Assembly: GCF_003610235.1 (NCBI RefSeq)
Contig: NZ_RAPR01000001.1
Span: 1,798,001 to 1,862,000 of the forward strand
DNA: 64,000 bases
DNA from: Catellatospora citrea
Lineage (GTDB): Bacteria > Actinomycetota > Actinomycetes > Mycobacteriales > Micromonosporaceae
Direction: 5' to 3'
The notes beneath the pieces are model-generated. The model did no database searches, was not told the origin of the DNA, and saw only the letters and a program-made list of their open reading frames with translations. Made by a program: the position numbers and the translations under genes. Below, piece by piece: positions 1 through 8,385 of the stretch (position 1 is the first letter of the stretch; every line of letters starts with the position of its first letter).

Positions 1-825
1 ACCGAGGTGAAGGTCGAGTACATCACGCGCGCGCTCGCGGCGGGAGTGCGTCGCGTCGAGGCCGTCGCGTTCGCCCATCCGGCCCGGGTGCCGCAGCTGG
101 CCGACGCCGAAGCGGTGCTCGACGCGATCCCCCGGCGTGCGGACGTGTCCTACATCGGCCTGGTGCTCAACCGGCGCGGCCTCGACCGCGCACTGGCCTC
201 GGCGGGCGTGGACGAGGTCAACTACGTGCTGGTCGCCACCGACGAGTTCTCGCAGCGCAACCAGGGCATGACCACCTCACGCTCGCTCGCCCAGTGGGAC
301 GAGGTCGCCGCCGGCGCCCGCGCGGCCGGGCTGCGCACCACGCTGACCGTCGCCGCCGCGTTCGGCTGCCCGTTCACCGGCGAGGTCCCCGCCGACCACG
401 TCGCCGGACTGATCGCGGCCGCACAGGTCGCACCGGACGAGATCTGCCTGGCCGACACGATCGGCGTCGGCGTGCCCCGCCAGGTCGCCGCGCTGGTCAC
501 GGCGGTCCGCGAGGCCGCTCCGGACGTCGCGCTGCGCGCACACTTCCACAACACCCGCAACACGGGGTACGCCAACGCGCTGGCCGCGCTGGAGCAGGGG
601 GCACTGGCCCTGGACTCCAGCAGCGGCGGCATCGGCGGCTGCCCGTTCGCCCCGGCCGCGACCGGCAACATCGCCACCGAGGACCTCGCCTACCTGCTGG
701 AACGCTCCGGGATCGAGTCCGGAGTGCGACCGGGCGACGCGGCCGCCACCGGCACCTGGATCGCCGAACGGCTAGGCATCACGGCCCCGGCCATGCTCGG
801 CCGCGCCGGGAACTTTCCCGCCTAG
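1..825 (+). CDS. Hydroxymethylglutaryl-CoA lyase-like enzyme, 5' partial
   Basis: This is a TIM-barrel lyase of the HMG-CoA lyase/homocitrate synthase superfamily, cleaving a 3-hydroxyacyl-CoA type substrate (HMG-CoA or a relative) into an acyl-CoA and a keto acid. The open frame runs in from base 1 and the visible text starts within the first barrel strands, so the N-terminus with the first metal ligand lies outside the window. About 274 residues remain. The divalent metal site HFHNTRNTG is near residue 180 and the catalytic-cysteine loop GIGGCPFAPAATGN near residue 210; both match functional HMG-CoA lyases. It ends about 70 bp before the acyl-CoA synthetase. Family assignment is firm; exact substrate is unknown, and a substituted-malyl or citramalyl-type substrate is also possible. 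Confidence 0.9.
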   Translation, partial: TEVKVEYITRALAAGVRRVEAVAFAHPARVPQLADAEAVLDAIPRRADVSYIGLVLNRRGLDRALASAGVDEVNYVLVATDEFSQRNQGMTTSRSLAQWDEVAAGARAAGLRTTLTVAAAFGCPFTGEVPADHVAGLIAAAQVAPDEICLADTIGVGVPRQVAALVTAVREAAPDVALRAHFHNTRNTGYANALAALEQGALALDSSSGGIGGCPFAPAATGNIATEDLAYLLERSGIESGVRPGDAAATGTWIAERLGITAPAMLGRAGNFPA

Positions 826-864
826 TCCTGCCCGCAAGGGTCCAGGCGGGACGGGGGTTGCCTC

Positions 865-889
865 AGAATGGAAACGGTGTTTCCATTCT
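865..889. promoter_or_regulatory. Perfect 11+3+11 palindrome, proposed IclR operator 1
   Basis: Left arm AGAATGGAAAC (865-875), spacer GGT, and right arm GTTTCCATTCT (879-889) form a perfect inverted repeat just before the acyl-CoA synthetase start at 894. Its core GAAACGGTGTTTCC (871-884) recurs with 2-3 mismatches in five other promoter regions of the window. It lies so close to the ATG that it probably overlaps the transcription start. Binding by the IclR protein encoded at 25845-26654 is inferred. Confidence 0.7.
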
Positions 890-893
890 CGGC

Positions 894-2384
894 ATGGTGG
901 ATGCTGCCGAGCTGAACATCGCCGGAGGTGTGCGGGAGTTCGCCCGGGCGACCCCGGGCGTCACCGCGGTGATCGACGGCGACCGTCGGCTGAACTACGC
1001 CCAGCTCGACGACCGCTCGTCCCGGCTCGCGCAGGCGCTGCTGGCCCGCGGGCTGCGCGCCGGAGACCGGGTCGCGGTGCTGCTCGGCAACCGCCTGGAG
1101 TATCCCGAGATCGCCGCCGGGCTGGCCAAGGCCGGGCTGGTGCTGGTGCCGCTCAACCCCCGGATGGCCGGACCCGAGATCACGTTCATCGTCGAACACT
1201 CGCGGGCCCGCGCGATCCTCGCCGACGAGGCGCTGGCCCACCTCGCTCCCGCGCTCGACGTCTCCATCGCGGTCGGCGAGCAGTACGAGCAGGTCCTGGC
1301 CGCCGCCGACGCGCGGGACCCGTGGGCGGCGGTGTCCGAGCGCGACCCGTTCTGCGTCGCGTACACCTCGGGGACCACCGGCGACCCCAAGGGCGTGCAG
1401 ATCTCGCACCGCTCCCGGGTGCTGACCTTCTACGCCGCCGCGCTCGAATGGGGCCTCGGGCCGGGGCGGCGCACCATCGCCGTCGCGCCGATGTACCACG
1501 GGGCCGGGTTCGCGTTCGCGTACGCGGCGGTGTTCTGCGGCGGCACGGTCAGCATGCTGCGCGGCTTCGACGCCGGGAACGTGCTGGAGATGATCGCGCG
1601 GGACCGGGCCCAGTCGGTGTTCCTGGTGCCCACGCACGCGCAGCTGATCCGCTCGCTGACCGCCGAACCCGCCGCGCACGCCGAGCTGTCCAGCCTGGAC
1701 ACCCTCTACTTCAACGCCGCCGCGCTGCCCCGCCCGCTCAAGGAGTGGGTGCTCGACGCGTTCCCCGGCGTCGGCGTGCACGAGCTGTACGGCTCCACCG
1801 AGGCCGGCGTGATCACCAACCTGCGCCCGGCCGACGCCCGCCGCAAGGCCGGGTCCGTCGGCCACCCGTGGTTCGCCACGCGGGTGCGCGTCGTCGACGA
1901 CGAGGGGCGGCCGGTGCCGCCGGGCACGCCCGGCGAGTTGTTCAGCCGCTCGCCGTACCTGATGAACGGCTACCTGGACAACGACGCCGCCACCGCCGCT
2001 TGCACCACCCCGGACGGGTTCATGACCAGCGGTGACGTCGTGGTCGTCGACGACGAGGGCTTCATCTCCATCGTCGACCGCAAGAAGGACGTGATCATCA
2101 CCGGCGGCGTCAACGTGTACCCGCGTGACGTCGAGGAAGCACTGGTCACGTATCCGGGCGTGGTCGAGGCCGCCGTCGTCGGGGTGCCCGACGAGCACTG
2201 GGGCGAGCGGATCGTCGCGCACGTGGTGTGCCGCGAGGCCGTCGCGCCCGCCGATCTCGACGCGCACCTGCGCACCCGGCTGGCCGGCTACAAGGTGCCC
2301 AAGTCCTACGAATTCCCCGGCACGCTGCCCCGCAACGCCGCCGGAAAGGTGTTGAAACGACAGTTGAGGAGCGAACCGCAGTGA
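894..2384 (+). CDS. Acyl-CoA synthetase (AMP-forming, class I adenylate-forming)
   Basis: It activates a carboxylic acid to its CoA thioester through an acyl-AMP. The 496-residue protein has the full ANL layout: the phosphate-binding loop YTSGTTGDPKG near residue 157, YGSTE near 300, the hinge region DRKKDVIITGGVNVYPRDVEE-type segment near 390-410, and the catalytic lysine motif PRNAAGKVLKR close to the C-terminus. A much longer open frame exists upstream, but it overlaps the lyase gene in another frame. ATG 894 begins the usual N-terminal fold and lies directly after the palindromic operator. The stop overlaps the GTG of the cupin gene by 4 bp, so the two are translationally coupled. Substrate range cannot be read from sequence. 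Confidence 0.93.
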   Translation: MVDAAELNIAGGVREFARATPGVTAVIDGDRRLNYAQLDDRSSRLAQALLARGLRAGDRVAVLLGNRLEYPEIAAGLAKAGLVLVPLNPRMAGPEITFIVEHSRARAILADEALAHLAPALDVSIAVGEQYEQVLAAADARDPWAAVSERDPFCVAYTSGTTGDPKGVQISHRSRVLTFYAAALEWGLGPGRRTIAVAPMYHGAGFAFAYAAVFCGGTVSMLRGFDAGNVLEMIARDRAQSVFLVPTHAQLIRSLTAEPAAHAELSSLDTLYFNAAALPRPLKEWVLDAFPGVGVHELYGSTEAGVITNLRPADARRKAGSVGHPWFATRVRVVDDEGRPVPPGTPGELFSRSPYLMNGYLDNDAATAACTTPDGFMTSGDVVVVDDEGFISIVDRKKDVIITGGVNVYPRDVEEALVTYPGVVEAAVVGVPDEHWGERIVAHVVCREAVAPADLDAHLRTRLAGYKVPKSYEFPGTLPRNAAGKVLKRQLRSEPQ

Positions 2385-3232
2385 GAGCGCACGTAGAGCT
2401 GATCCACGAGGACGACTACATCTGGCACGTCGGCGAGCTGCCGTACGGCGAGGGCAAGGTGCGCGAGCGCCGCCTGTCCGTCGACGAGGAGGACGGCTCG
2501 TCCTCGCTGTCGCTGGACTTCCCCGCCGACTGGGGCCGCGGCGGCGGCGTGCCGCACGCGAACACCGAGTTCTACGTGGTGTCGGGCTCGCTGAGCTACG
2601 GCGGCACCGAGCTCGGCGCGGGCGGCTACGTGCAGGTCCCGAAGGGCGTGCCGATGGACTGGATCAAGGTGCGGGAGGGCAGCCGGGTGCTGCACTGGCG
2701 CGAGTACGGCGACTGCGGGTTCGACCCCGACGCGCGGCGCTGGGCCGACGCGGTGGGCGAGGTGACTGTGCTGGACTCCAACAGGATGGAGTGGACCGAG
2801 GCGCCCAGTGTCGGGCCGCTCACGCCGCTGTACATCAAGCTGCTGCACCGCGACCCGAAGACCGGCTTCTACACCCGGCTCATCCGGGCGAAGAAGGGCT
2901 GGACCGACCACCGGCTCGCGCACCACCCCTGCTACGAGGAGTTCTACACGCTCGGCGGCAAGATGGCGTACAACTTCGGCGACATCGACGACGGCACGTA
3001 CTGCTTCCGCCCGGCCGGGGTGAAGCACGGCCACTTCATCGCCGAGACCGACATCGACTGGATCATCCGGTCGGACGGCGAGCTGATCAACTGGTACACC
3101 ACCGAAGAGTGGGTCAAGTGGGGCGGCCACGCCGAGAACTACGACGACCACAACCACGACCACCTGCCGGTCATCTCCACCCTCCCCGTCCGCTCCCGCT
3201 CCCGCGGCGCCTGGACCGGCGACGGCATGTAA
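2381..3232 (+). CDS. Bicupin protein, probable metal-dependent dioxygenase or isomerase
   Basis: The 283-residue protein has two cupin-like halves. The first, near residues 55-110, contains NTEFYVVSGSLSYGG and the GGYVQVPKG turn. The second, near residues 185-235, contains HHPCYEEFYTLGGKMAYNFG, FRPAGVKHGHF and YWF-rich strands. Histidines and a glutamate in the second half (HH..EE, HGH) fit a metal-binding cupin; the first half has fewer candidate ligands. It starts at GTG 2381 with an AGGAG site at 2367 and overlaps the synthetase by 4 bp. Cupins of this kind (DUF4437-like) accompany aromatic or acid catabolism, but no reaction can be assigned. Confidence 0.85.
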   Translation: MRAHVELIHEDDYIWHVGELPYGEGKVRERRLSVDEEDGSSSLSLDFPADWGRGGGVPHANTEFYVVSGSLSYGGTELGAGGYVQVPKGVPMDWIKVREGSRVLHWREYGDCGFDPDARRWADAVGEVTVLDSNRMEWTEAPSVGPLTPLYIKLLHRDPKTGFYTRLIRAKKGWTDHRLAHHPCYEEFYTLGGKMAYNFGDIDDGTYCFRPAGVKHGHFIAETDIDWIIRSDGELINWYTTEEWVKWGGHAENYDDHNHDHLPVISTLPVRSRSRGAWTGDGM

Positions 3233-3249
3233 CCCACCCCGTCCCTGCG

Positions 3250-3310
3250 GCAACTCTTAAAAAGTCGCGGCCTCCAGGTGACCTGGAGGCCGCGACTTTT
3301 TAAGAGTTGC
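3250..3310. repeat. Palindromic element family A, copy 1; likely bidirectional terminator
   Basis: Arms of 29 bp (3251-3279 and 3281-3309) are perfectly complementary around a single G. The ends read CAACTCTTAAAAAGTCGCGG and its complement, with A5 and T5 runs on the two sides of a GC stem. It sits between two convergent genes (cupin and amidohydrolase), as expected of a two-way terminator. A 59-bp copy of identical length lies at 36318-36376, also between convergent genes. Sequence-level evidence is strong; termination is inferred. Confidence 0.85.
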
Positions 3311-3317
3311 GAGGCAG

Positions 3318-4745
3318 TCAGCGGGCGATGAAGCGGCCGGAGGGGGTGCCGAGGACGGTGCCGTCGCGGTAGGTGAGGCGGCCGCCGACGATGGTGGCGA
3401 CGGGCCAGCCCTTGACCTTGTGGCCTTCGAAGGGGCAGTGGTCCTGGCCGGAGAGCAGCAGGTCGGTGGTGACCTCCTGTTCCAGTTCCGGGTCCACGAT
3501 GGTGAGGTCGGCGTCCATGCCCACCATCAGGCTGCCCTTGCGCCCGGCCAGGCCGTAGGCGCGGGCGGGATTGGCCGCGGCGAGTTCGGCGACGCGCTGC
3601 GGGGACAGGCCGCGCTTGTGCATGCCCTCGCTGAGCAGGATCGGGTACAGCAGCGCGGTGCCGCCGAAGCCGGGCAGCGCGGGCCACAGCGCGTCGCCCT
3701 TGTTCTCCTCCAGGCAGCAGGCGTGGTCGGAGGCGACCCAGTCCACGGTGCCGTCGAGCACCGCGGCCCACAGCGCCTCGGTGTCCGACACGGACCGGAT
3801 CGGCGGGTTGACCTTCGCGCCCAGGCCGCCGCGGCGGTCCAGGCTCTCGTGGTCCAGGCACAGGTGGTGCAGGGTGACCTCGCAGCGCAGGTCGAGCCGG
3901 CCGGTGGCCTTGGCCGCGGCCGCCGCGGCGATGGCCTCGGCCGACGACAGGTGCAGCAGGTTGACCGGGCAGCCGGTTGCGCCGGCCAGCGTCGTCGCCT
4001 CGCCGATGGCGACCTGCTCGGTCAGCGGCGGGCGGGCGTCGGAGTACGCCTTCAGGGTCTGCGGGTCGCCCGCGGCCCGGACCCGGTCGATGAACAGCCG
4101 CATCAGTTCGGCCTGCTCGCAGTGCAGCGACAGCGAGACCCGACGGCCCTCGCGCTGGTTGGCCGCGACCGCCTCCATGATCTGGTACAGGTGGCCGAGG
4201 TCGTACTCGTCGCTCATGGTGAACGACTTGGCGTCGCGGGAGTCGGCGGACAGGTTGAATCCCTTGTAGAACATGTAGTACTTGAACGAGCTGACGCCGT
4301 GCTCGTCGATCAGCGCGGGCACCTCGCCGACCTGCGCGGTGTCCATCGGCGCGAGGTGGAAGCCGTAGTCGGTCCACGCGTGCCCGGCGACCGCGTCCAG
4401 CACCTGCGGGAAGATCTCGCCGTACGGGCCGGTGCGGTTGAGGTAGTGCCGGCCGGTGCGGAAGTAGGACAGCACCGTGGTCACCCCGCCGACCAGCGAG
4501 GAGCGGGTCTCCTCGGCGGCGTCGAGCGCCAGGTCGCGGTAGATGCCCAGGTGGTAGTGGGCGTCGACGGCGCCGGGGAAGACCAGCCGGCCCCGCGCCG
4601 AGATCACCTCGTCGGCCGAGGCCGGGTCGAGGTCGTCGCCGATCGCCGCGATCTTCCCGTCGCGTACGGCGAGATCGGCGCGTACCGTGCCGACATACGG
4701 CAGCACCAGTGTTCCGTCCTTGACCAGCAGATCGTATCGTGCCAC
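3318..4745 (-). CDS. Dihydropyrimidinase/hydantoinase-type cyclic amidohydrolase
   Basis: This binuclear metal amidohydrolase of 475 residues hydrolyses a ring amide or imide (dihydropyrimidine, hydantoin, cyclic imide). Recognisable metal-site pieces are DAHYHLG near residue 61, the lysine region SSFKYYM near 150 (carboxylated lysine in the family), LHCEQAE near 210, a histidine in LLHLSS near 265 and SDHACC near 335. The C-terminal composite beta-sandwich is present. Length matches the family. It is transcribed divergently from the CaiB gene, with a GAAAC/GTTTC motif in the shared promoter. True dihydropyrimidinase activity is not implied by the name; imidase activity on maleimide-type products is an attractive alternative given the neighbours. 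Confidence 0.9.
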   Translation of the reverse strand: MARYDLLVKDGTLVLPYVGTVRADLAVRDGKIAAIGDDLDPASADEVISARGRLVFPGAVDAHYHLGIYRDLALDAAEETRSSLVGGVTTVLSYFRTGRHYLNRTGPYGEIFPQVLDAVAGHAWTDYGFHLAPMDTAQVGEVPALIDEHGVSSFKYYMFYKGFNLSADSRDAKSFTMSDEYDLGHLYQIMEAVAANQREGRRVSLSLHCEQAELMRLFIDRVRAAGDPQTLKAYSDARPPLTEQVAIGEATTLAGATGCPVNLLHLSSAEAIAAAAAAKATGRLDLRCEVTLHHLCLDHESLDRRGGLGAKVNPPIRSVSDTEALWAAVLDGTVDWVASDHACCLEENKGDALWPALPGFGGTALLYPILLSEGMHKRGLSPQRVAELAAANPARAYGLAGRKGSLMVGMDADLTIVDPELEQEVTTDLLLSGQDHCPFEGHKVKGWPVATIVGGRLTYRDGTVLGTPSGRFIAR

Positions 4746-4777
4746 GGCGGTCCTCCCAGGAGTGCGTTTCGCACACT

Positions 4778-4791
4778 GTAACGAGGTTTCC
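4778..4791. promoter_or_regulatory. Proposed IclR operator 2
   Basis: GTAACGAGGTTTCC matches 11 of 14 positions of the palindrome core at 871-884. A further half-site GTTTCGCA lies 10 bp to its left. It is about 32 bp from both divergent starts (amidohydrolase 4745, CaiB 4823), so it could control both. Confidence 0.5.
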
Positions 4792-4822
4792 TTTTTGAGG
4801 GTAGGGCGTGTACGGTTCCCCC

Positions 4823-6019
4823 ATGCCGCCCGCCGCCCTGTCCGGCGTCACCGTCGTCGACGCCGCGACCCTCTTCGCCGGCCCCCTCGCCGCGACGATC
4901 CTCGGCGACTACGGCGCGGACGTGATCAAGATCGAGCATCCGACCAAGGGCGACCCGTCCCGGGGACACGGCCCGGCCCGCGACGGGGTGCCGCTGTGGT
5001 GGACCATGCTGGGCCGCAACAAGCAGACGGTCACCCTCGACCTCGGCCGCGCCGAGGGCGCGGCGCTGGCCAAGCGGCTGCTGTCCGAAGCCGACGTGCT
5101 CATCGAGAACTTCCGGCCCGGCACCCTGGAGCGCTGGGGCCTGGCCCCCGAAGCCCTGCACGAGGTCAACCCGCGCCTGGTCGTCGCCCGGGTCACCGCG
5201 TTCGGCCAGCACGGCCCGTACGCCCACCGGCCCGGGTTCGGCACGCTCGCCGAGGCGATGAGCGGCTTCGCCGCGATCACCGGTGCACCCGACGGGCCAC
5301 CCACCCTGCCGCCGTTCGGGCTGGCCGACGGCATCTCCGCGCTGACCTGCGCACAGGCGGTGATGACCGCGCTCTACCACCGCGACGCGCGCGGCGGCAC
5401 CGGACAGGTGATCGACCTGGCCATCGTCGAGCCGATGCTGACCGTGCTCGGCATGCAGGCCATGGCGTACGACCAGCTCGGGCTCGTGCAGCAGCGCACC
5501 GGCAACCGCTCGGTCAACAACGCGCCGCGCAACACGTACCGCACCCGCGACGGCCGCTGGGTCGCCGTGTCGACCAGCGCCCAGGCCATCGCCGAACGGG
5601 TCATGCACCTGGTCGGCCACCCCGAGGTCATCGCCGAGCCCTGGTTCGCCACCGGCGCGGGCCGCGCCGCGCACGCCGACGAGCTCGACGCCCACGTCGG
5701 CGGCTGGATCGCGCAGCGCGACCTCGACGAGGTGGCTAAAGCGTTCGACGAGGCCCAAGCCGCGGTCGCGCCGATCTACGACATCGCCGACATCTTCGCC
5801 GACCCCCAGTACGCCGCCCTGGACTCGATCACCACGGTCGACGACCCGGCGCTCGGCCCATTACGCATGCCCAACGTGCTCTACCGCATGTCGCAGACCC
5901 CGGGCCGGATCGGCTGGACCGGGCGGCCCCGCGGAGCCGACAACGACACCGTCTACCGCGACCGGCTCGGCCTCACCGACGACGAGCTGACCGCACTGCG
6001 CGACACCGGGGTGATCTGA
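4823..6019 (+). CDS. CaiB/BaiF family CoA-transferase (type III)
   Basis: It transfers CoA between an acyl-CoA donor and an organic acid through an aspartyl intermediate. The 398-residue protein opens with LSGVTVVDAATLFAGPLAAT and has the GADVIKIEHPTKGD segment near residue 38 and the ENFRPGTLERWGL segment near 100. In the region where the catalytic Asp is expected (near residue 169) it reads PFGLADGISA, and the aspartate there is the likely nucleophile. ATG 4823 was chosen over GTG 4808 because family homology starts about eight residues further on. Its TGA shares its last base with the following ATG. Confidence 0.92.
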   Translation: MPPAALSGVTVVDAATLFAGPLAATILGDYGADVIKIEHPTKGDPSRGHGPARDGVPLWWTMLGRNKQTVTLDLGRAEGAALAKRLLSEADVLIENFRPGTLERWGLAPEALHEVNPRLVVARVTAFGQHGPYAHRPGFGTLAEAMSGFAAITGAPDGPPTLPPFGLADGISALTCAQAVMTALYHRDARGGTGQVIDLAIVEPMLTVLGMQAMAYDQLGLVQQRTGNRSVNNAPRNTYRTRDGRWVAVSTSAQAIAERVMHLVGHPEVIAEPWFATGAGRAAHADELDAHVGGWIAQRDLDEVAKAFDEAQAAVAPIYDIADIFADPQYAALDSITTVDDPALGPLRMPNVLYRMSQTPGRIGWTGRPRGADNDTVYRDRLGLTDDELTALRDTGVI

Positions 6020-7002
6020 TGCAGGGCCTCGACCAGGATCGGCAGGCACTGCTGCCGGCACCGAGCGGCCGGTCGCGACCGGCAGCAGCCGCCCCGGTCG
6101 ACACCTCGACACCGAACGGCACGGTCTCCCAGCGCGGCATCGCGACACCCGACAGCGGCGCGGCCCGACCCGGCCTCGCCACGCCGAGCGGCGGATTCGC
6201 CAGCACGGTCACACCGTGGGAGGCACTGCGCGGGCGGCGGGTGATCGACCTGGCGCAGCCGATGCGCCGGGGCATGCCGCAGTCGCCCAACCACCCGCCG
6301 TTCCGGATGGCGCTGGAGCGCCGGCACGGCGACATGACCAGGCCCGACGGCGGCTCGGCAGCCAACGAGCTGATCGTGACCGGTGGGCACGTCGGCACGC
6401 ACGTCGACGCGCTGTCGCACGTGTCGCAGAACGGCCTGCTGCACGGCGGCCGCCCCGCCGGCCCGCTGCAGTCCCACCTGGGGTTCAGCGACCTCGGCAT
6501 CGACACGTTCCCGCCCTATCTCGGCCGGGCCGTCATCCTCGACGTGGCCCGGGTGCACGGCGTGGACGTGCTGCCCGCCGGATACGCGATCACGCCCGAC
6601 GACCTCGACCGTGCCGCCAACGGCCTGACCCTGATCCCGGGCGAGGTGATCCTCATCGGCACCGGCTGGTCCCGCCGCTGGTCCGAACACGACGCGTTCA
6701 TCGGTGCCCGCGACGGCACCCCCGGCCCGGACGAGGCCGCCGCGCGCTGGCTGGCCGCGCACTCCCCCGCCGCCGTCGGCGCGGAGACCATCGCCTTCGA
6801 GCACATCCCCGCCGGACGCGGCCACGCCGTGCTGCCCGCGCACCGGGTGCTGCTGGTGGAACACGGCGTCCACATCGTCGAGACGATGAACCTGGACCCG
6901 CTGCTGGCCACCGGCGCCCGCGAGTTCCTGCTCGTGCTCAACCCGCTGCCCCTGGTCGGCGCGACCGGCGCCCCGGTCCGCCCCCTGGCGGTGCTCGCAT
7001 GA
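6019..7002 (+). CDS. Cyclase-family hydrolase (kynurenine formamidase-like)
   Basis: This 327-residue protein has the signature of the metal-dependent cyclase/arylformamidase family: GGHVGTHVDALSHV near residues 127-140 (HxGTHxDxxxH). Members hydrolyse formyl amides, lactones or cyclic amides. The first 65 residues are rich in Pro, Ser and Ala and lack family similarity, so a later start is possible; ATG 6019 is kept because it overlaps the CaiB stop and is thus coupled. It is followed by a PrpD gene at an ATGA overlap. A role in opening a ring or hydrolysing an amide in the same pathway is inferred. Confidence 0.85.
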   Translation: MQGLDQDRQALLPAPSGRSRPAAAAPVDTSTPNGTVSQRGIATPDSGAARPGLATPSGGFASTVTPWEALRGRRVIDLAQPMRRGMPQSPNHPPFRMALERRHGDMTRPDGGSAANELIVTGGHVGTHVDALSHVSQNGLLHGGRPAGPLQSHLGFSDLGIDTFPPYLGRAVILDVARVHGVDVLPAGYAITPDDLDRAANGLTLIPGEVILIGTGWSRRWSEHDAFIGARDGTPGPDEAAARWLAAHSPAAVGAETIAFEHIPAGRGHAVLPAHRVLLVEHGVHIVETMNLDPLLATGAREFLLVLNPLPLVGATGAPVRPLAVLA

Positions 7003-8375
7003 CGGCGGAGACGGCGGTCGGCAGGCTCGCCGAGTTCGCCGTGGGCTGCCGGGACGGCGTGGTCCCGGACGGGGTGCCGGGGCGCATCCTCGACATCCTC
7101 GGGCTGGCGCTGGCCGCGCAGGACGATCCGGCGGTGCGGGCGGTGCTCGCGTCGGTGCGGCGCTGGGGCGGCACGCCCGAGGCGACCGTGATCGGGGCGG
7201 GCGATCGGCTGCCCGCGCCCGCCGCGGCGCTGGTCAACGGGGTCATGGCGCACGCGCTCGACTTCGACGACACCCACCTGCCGTCGGTGCTGCACCCGAG
7301 CGCGAGCATCGTGCCCGCCGCGCTGGCCGCCGCCGAGGCCACCGGCGCGGACGGGCCCGCGCTGGTCCGCGCGGTCGCCGCCGGGATCGAGATCTGCAAC
7401 CGGCTCGGCATGGCCGCCTACGACCGGGAGCTGCGCAACTCCGTCTTCTTCGAGCGCGGCCTGCACGCCACGTCGATCTGCGGCACGATCGGCGGAGCCG
7501 CCGCCGCGGGGCTGCTGTACGGGCTGGACGCGGCCGGGATCGGGCACGCCATGGGCGTCGCGGCGTCCATGGGCGCGGGGCTGCTGGAGGCCAACCGGAC
7601 CGGCGGCACGGTCAAGAAGACGCACTGCGGCTGGGCGGCGCACGCCGGGGTCAGCGCCGCCGTGTTCGCCGCCGACGGGCTCACCGGCCCGCCGACGGTG
7701 CTGGAGGGGCGGTTCGGCTTCTTCGCCGCGTACACATCGGGGGTCTTCGACGCCGACGCCCTGCTCGGCGGCCTGGGCGAGCGGTGGGAGCTGTCCCGGA
7801 CCGTCTACAAGCCCTATCCGACCAACCATTTCACGCATCCGGGCATCGACTGCGCGCTCGCCCTGCGGGCGGCCGGGCTGCGCGCCGCCGACGTGGCGTC
7901 GATCGAGCTGGGCGTGGCCGCGCCCGTGCTGCGCACCATCGCCGAGCCCGCCGCCGACAAGGCCCGCCCGCAGACGGCGTACCACGGGAAGTTCTCCGGG
8001 CCGTACACGGTCGCCGCGGCGCTGCTCGGCGGGAGCGGGCTCGGCGTGGGCACCGCCGACTTCCGCGAGCTCGACGAAGCCGTGCTGGCGCTGGCGGCGC
8101 GGGTGACCTGCACGGCCGACGAGCGCGCCACCGAGCTGTTCCCGAACGCGTTCGCGGCCGTGCTGCGGGTCCGCACCACCGGCGGCGGACTGCTCGAACA
8201 CCGGGTCGACTCGTCGCGAGGCAGCGAGCGTCACCCGCTGAGCAGCGCCGACCTGGACCTCAAGTTCCGGCTGAACGCCGCCGGCCTGTCCACTGCGCGG
8301 GCCGCGGCGGTGTCGGCGGCCACGAGCGCGCTTCGCCCGGCCGCCGAGCTGCTGGCGCTGATGCGGCCCCGCTGA
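6999..8375 (+). CDS. MmgE/PrpD family dehydratase (first copy)
   Basis: A 458-residue member of the 2-methylcitrate dehydratase/cis-aconitate decarboxylase family, which acts on tricarboxylate- or dicarboxylate-like substrates. Family hallmarks are NGVMAHALDFDDTH near residue 78, GLHATSICGTIGGAAAA near 152 and KKTHCGWAAHAG near 203. The long frame upstream runs antiparallel in meaning to the cyclase gene and is a shadow; ATG 6999 overlaps the cyclase TGA. A second, distinct PrpD copy lies at 18214-19554, and both follow or precede a CaiB gene, suggesting parallel modules. Confidence 0.9.
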   Translation: MTAETAVGRLAEFAVGCRDGVVPDGVPGRILDILGLALAAQDDPAVRAVLASVRRWGGTPEATVIGAGDRLPAPAAALVNGVMAHALDFDDTHLPSVLHPSASIVPAALAAAEATGADGPALVRAVAAGIEICNRLGMAAYDRELRNSVFFERGLHATSICGTIGGAAAAGLLYGLDAAGIGHAMGVAASMGAGLLEANRTGGTVKKTHCGWAAHAGVSAAVFAADGLTGPPTVLEGRFGFFAAYTSGVFDADALLGGLGERWELSRTVYKPYPTNHFTHPGIDCALALRAAGLRAADVASIELGVAAPVLRTIAEPAADKARPQTAYHGKFSGPYTVAAALLGGSGLGVGTADFRELDEAVLALAARVTCTADERATELFPNAFAAVLRVRTTGGGLLEHRVDSSRGSERHPLSSADLDLKFRLNAAGLSTARAAAVSAATSALRPAAELLALMRPR

Positions 8376-8385
8376 CCGGCCCGCC

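Noticed and set aside
294..893. In-frame N-terminal extension of the acyl-CoA synthetase frame
   Set aside because: It overlaps the lyase gene out of frame, is Arg-rich as expected of a shadow, and the real domain starts at ATG 894 right after the operator.
822..2267. 481-residue antisense open frame
   Set aside because: Low-complexity Gly/Val/Arg text without domains, complementary to the synthetase; a GC-rich shadow.
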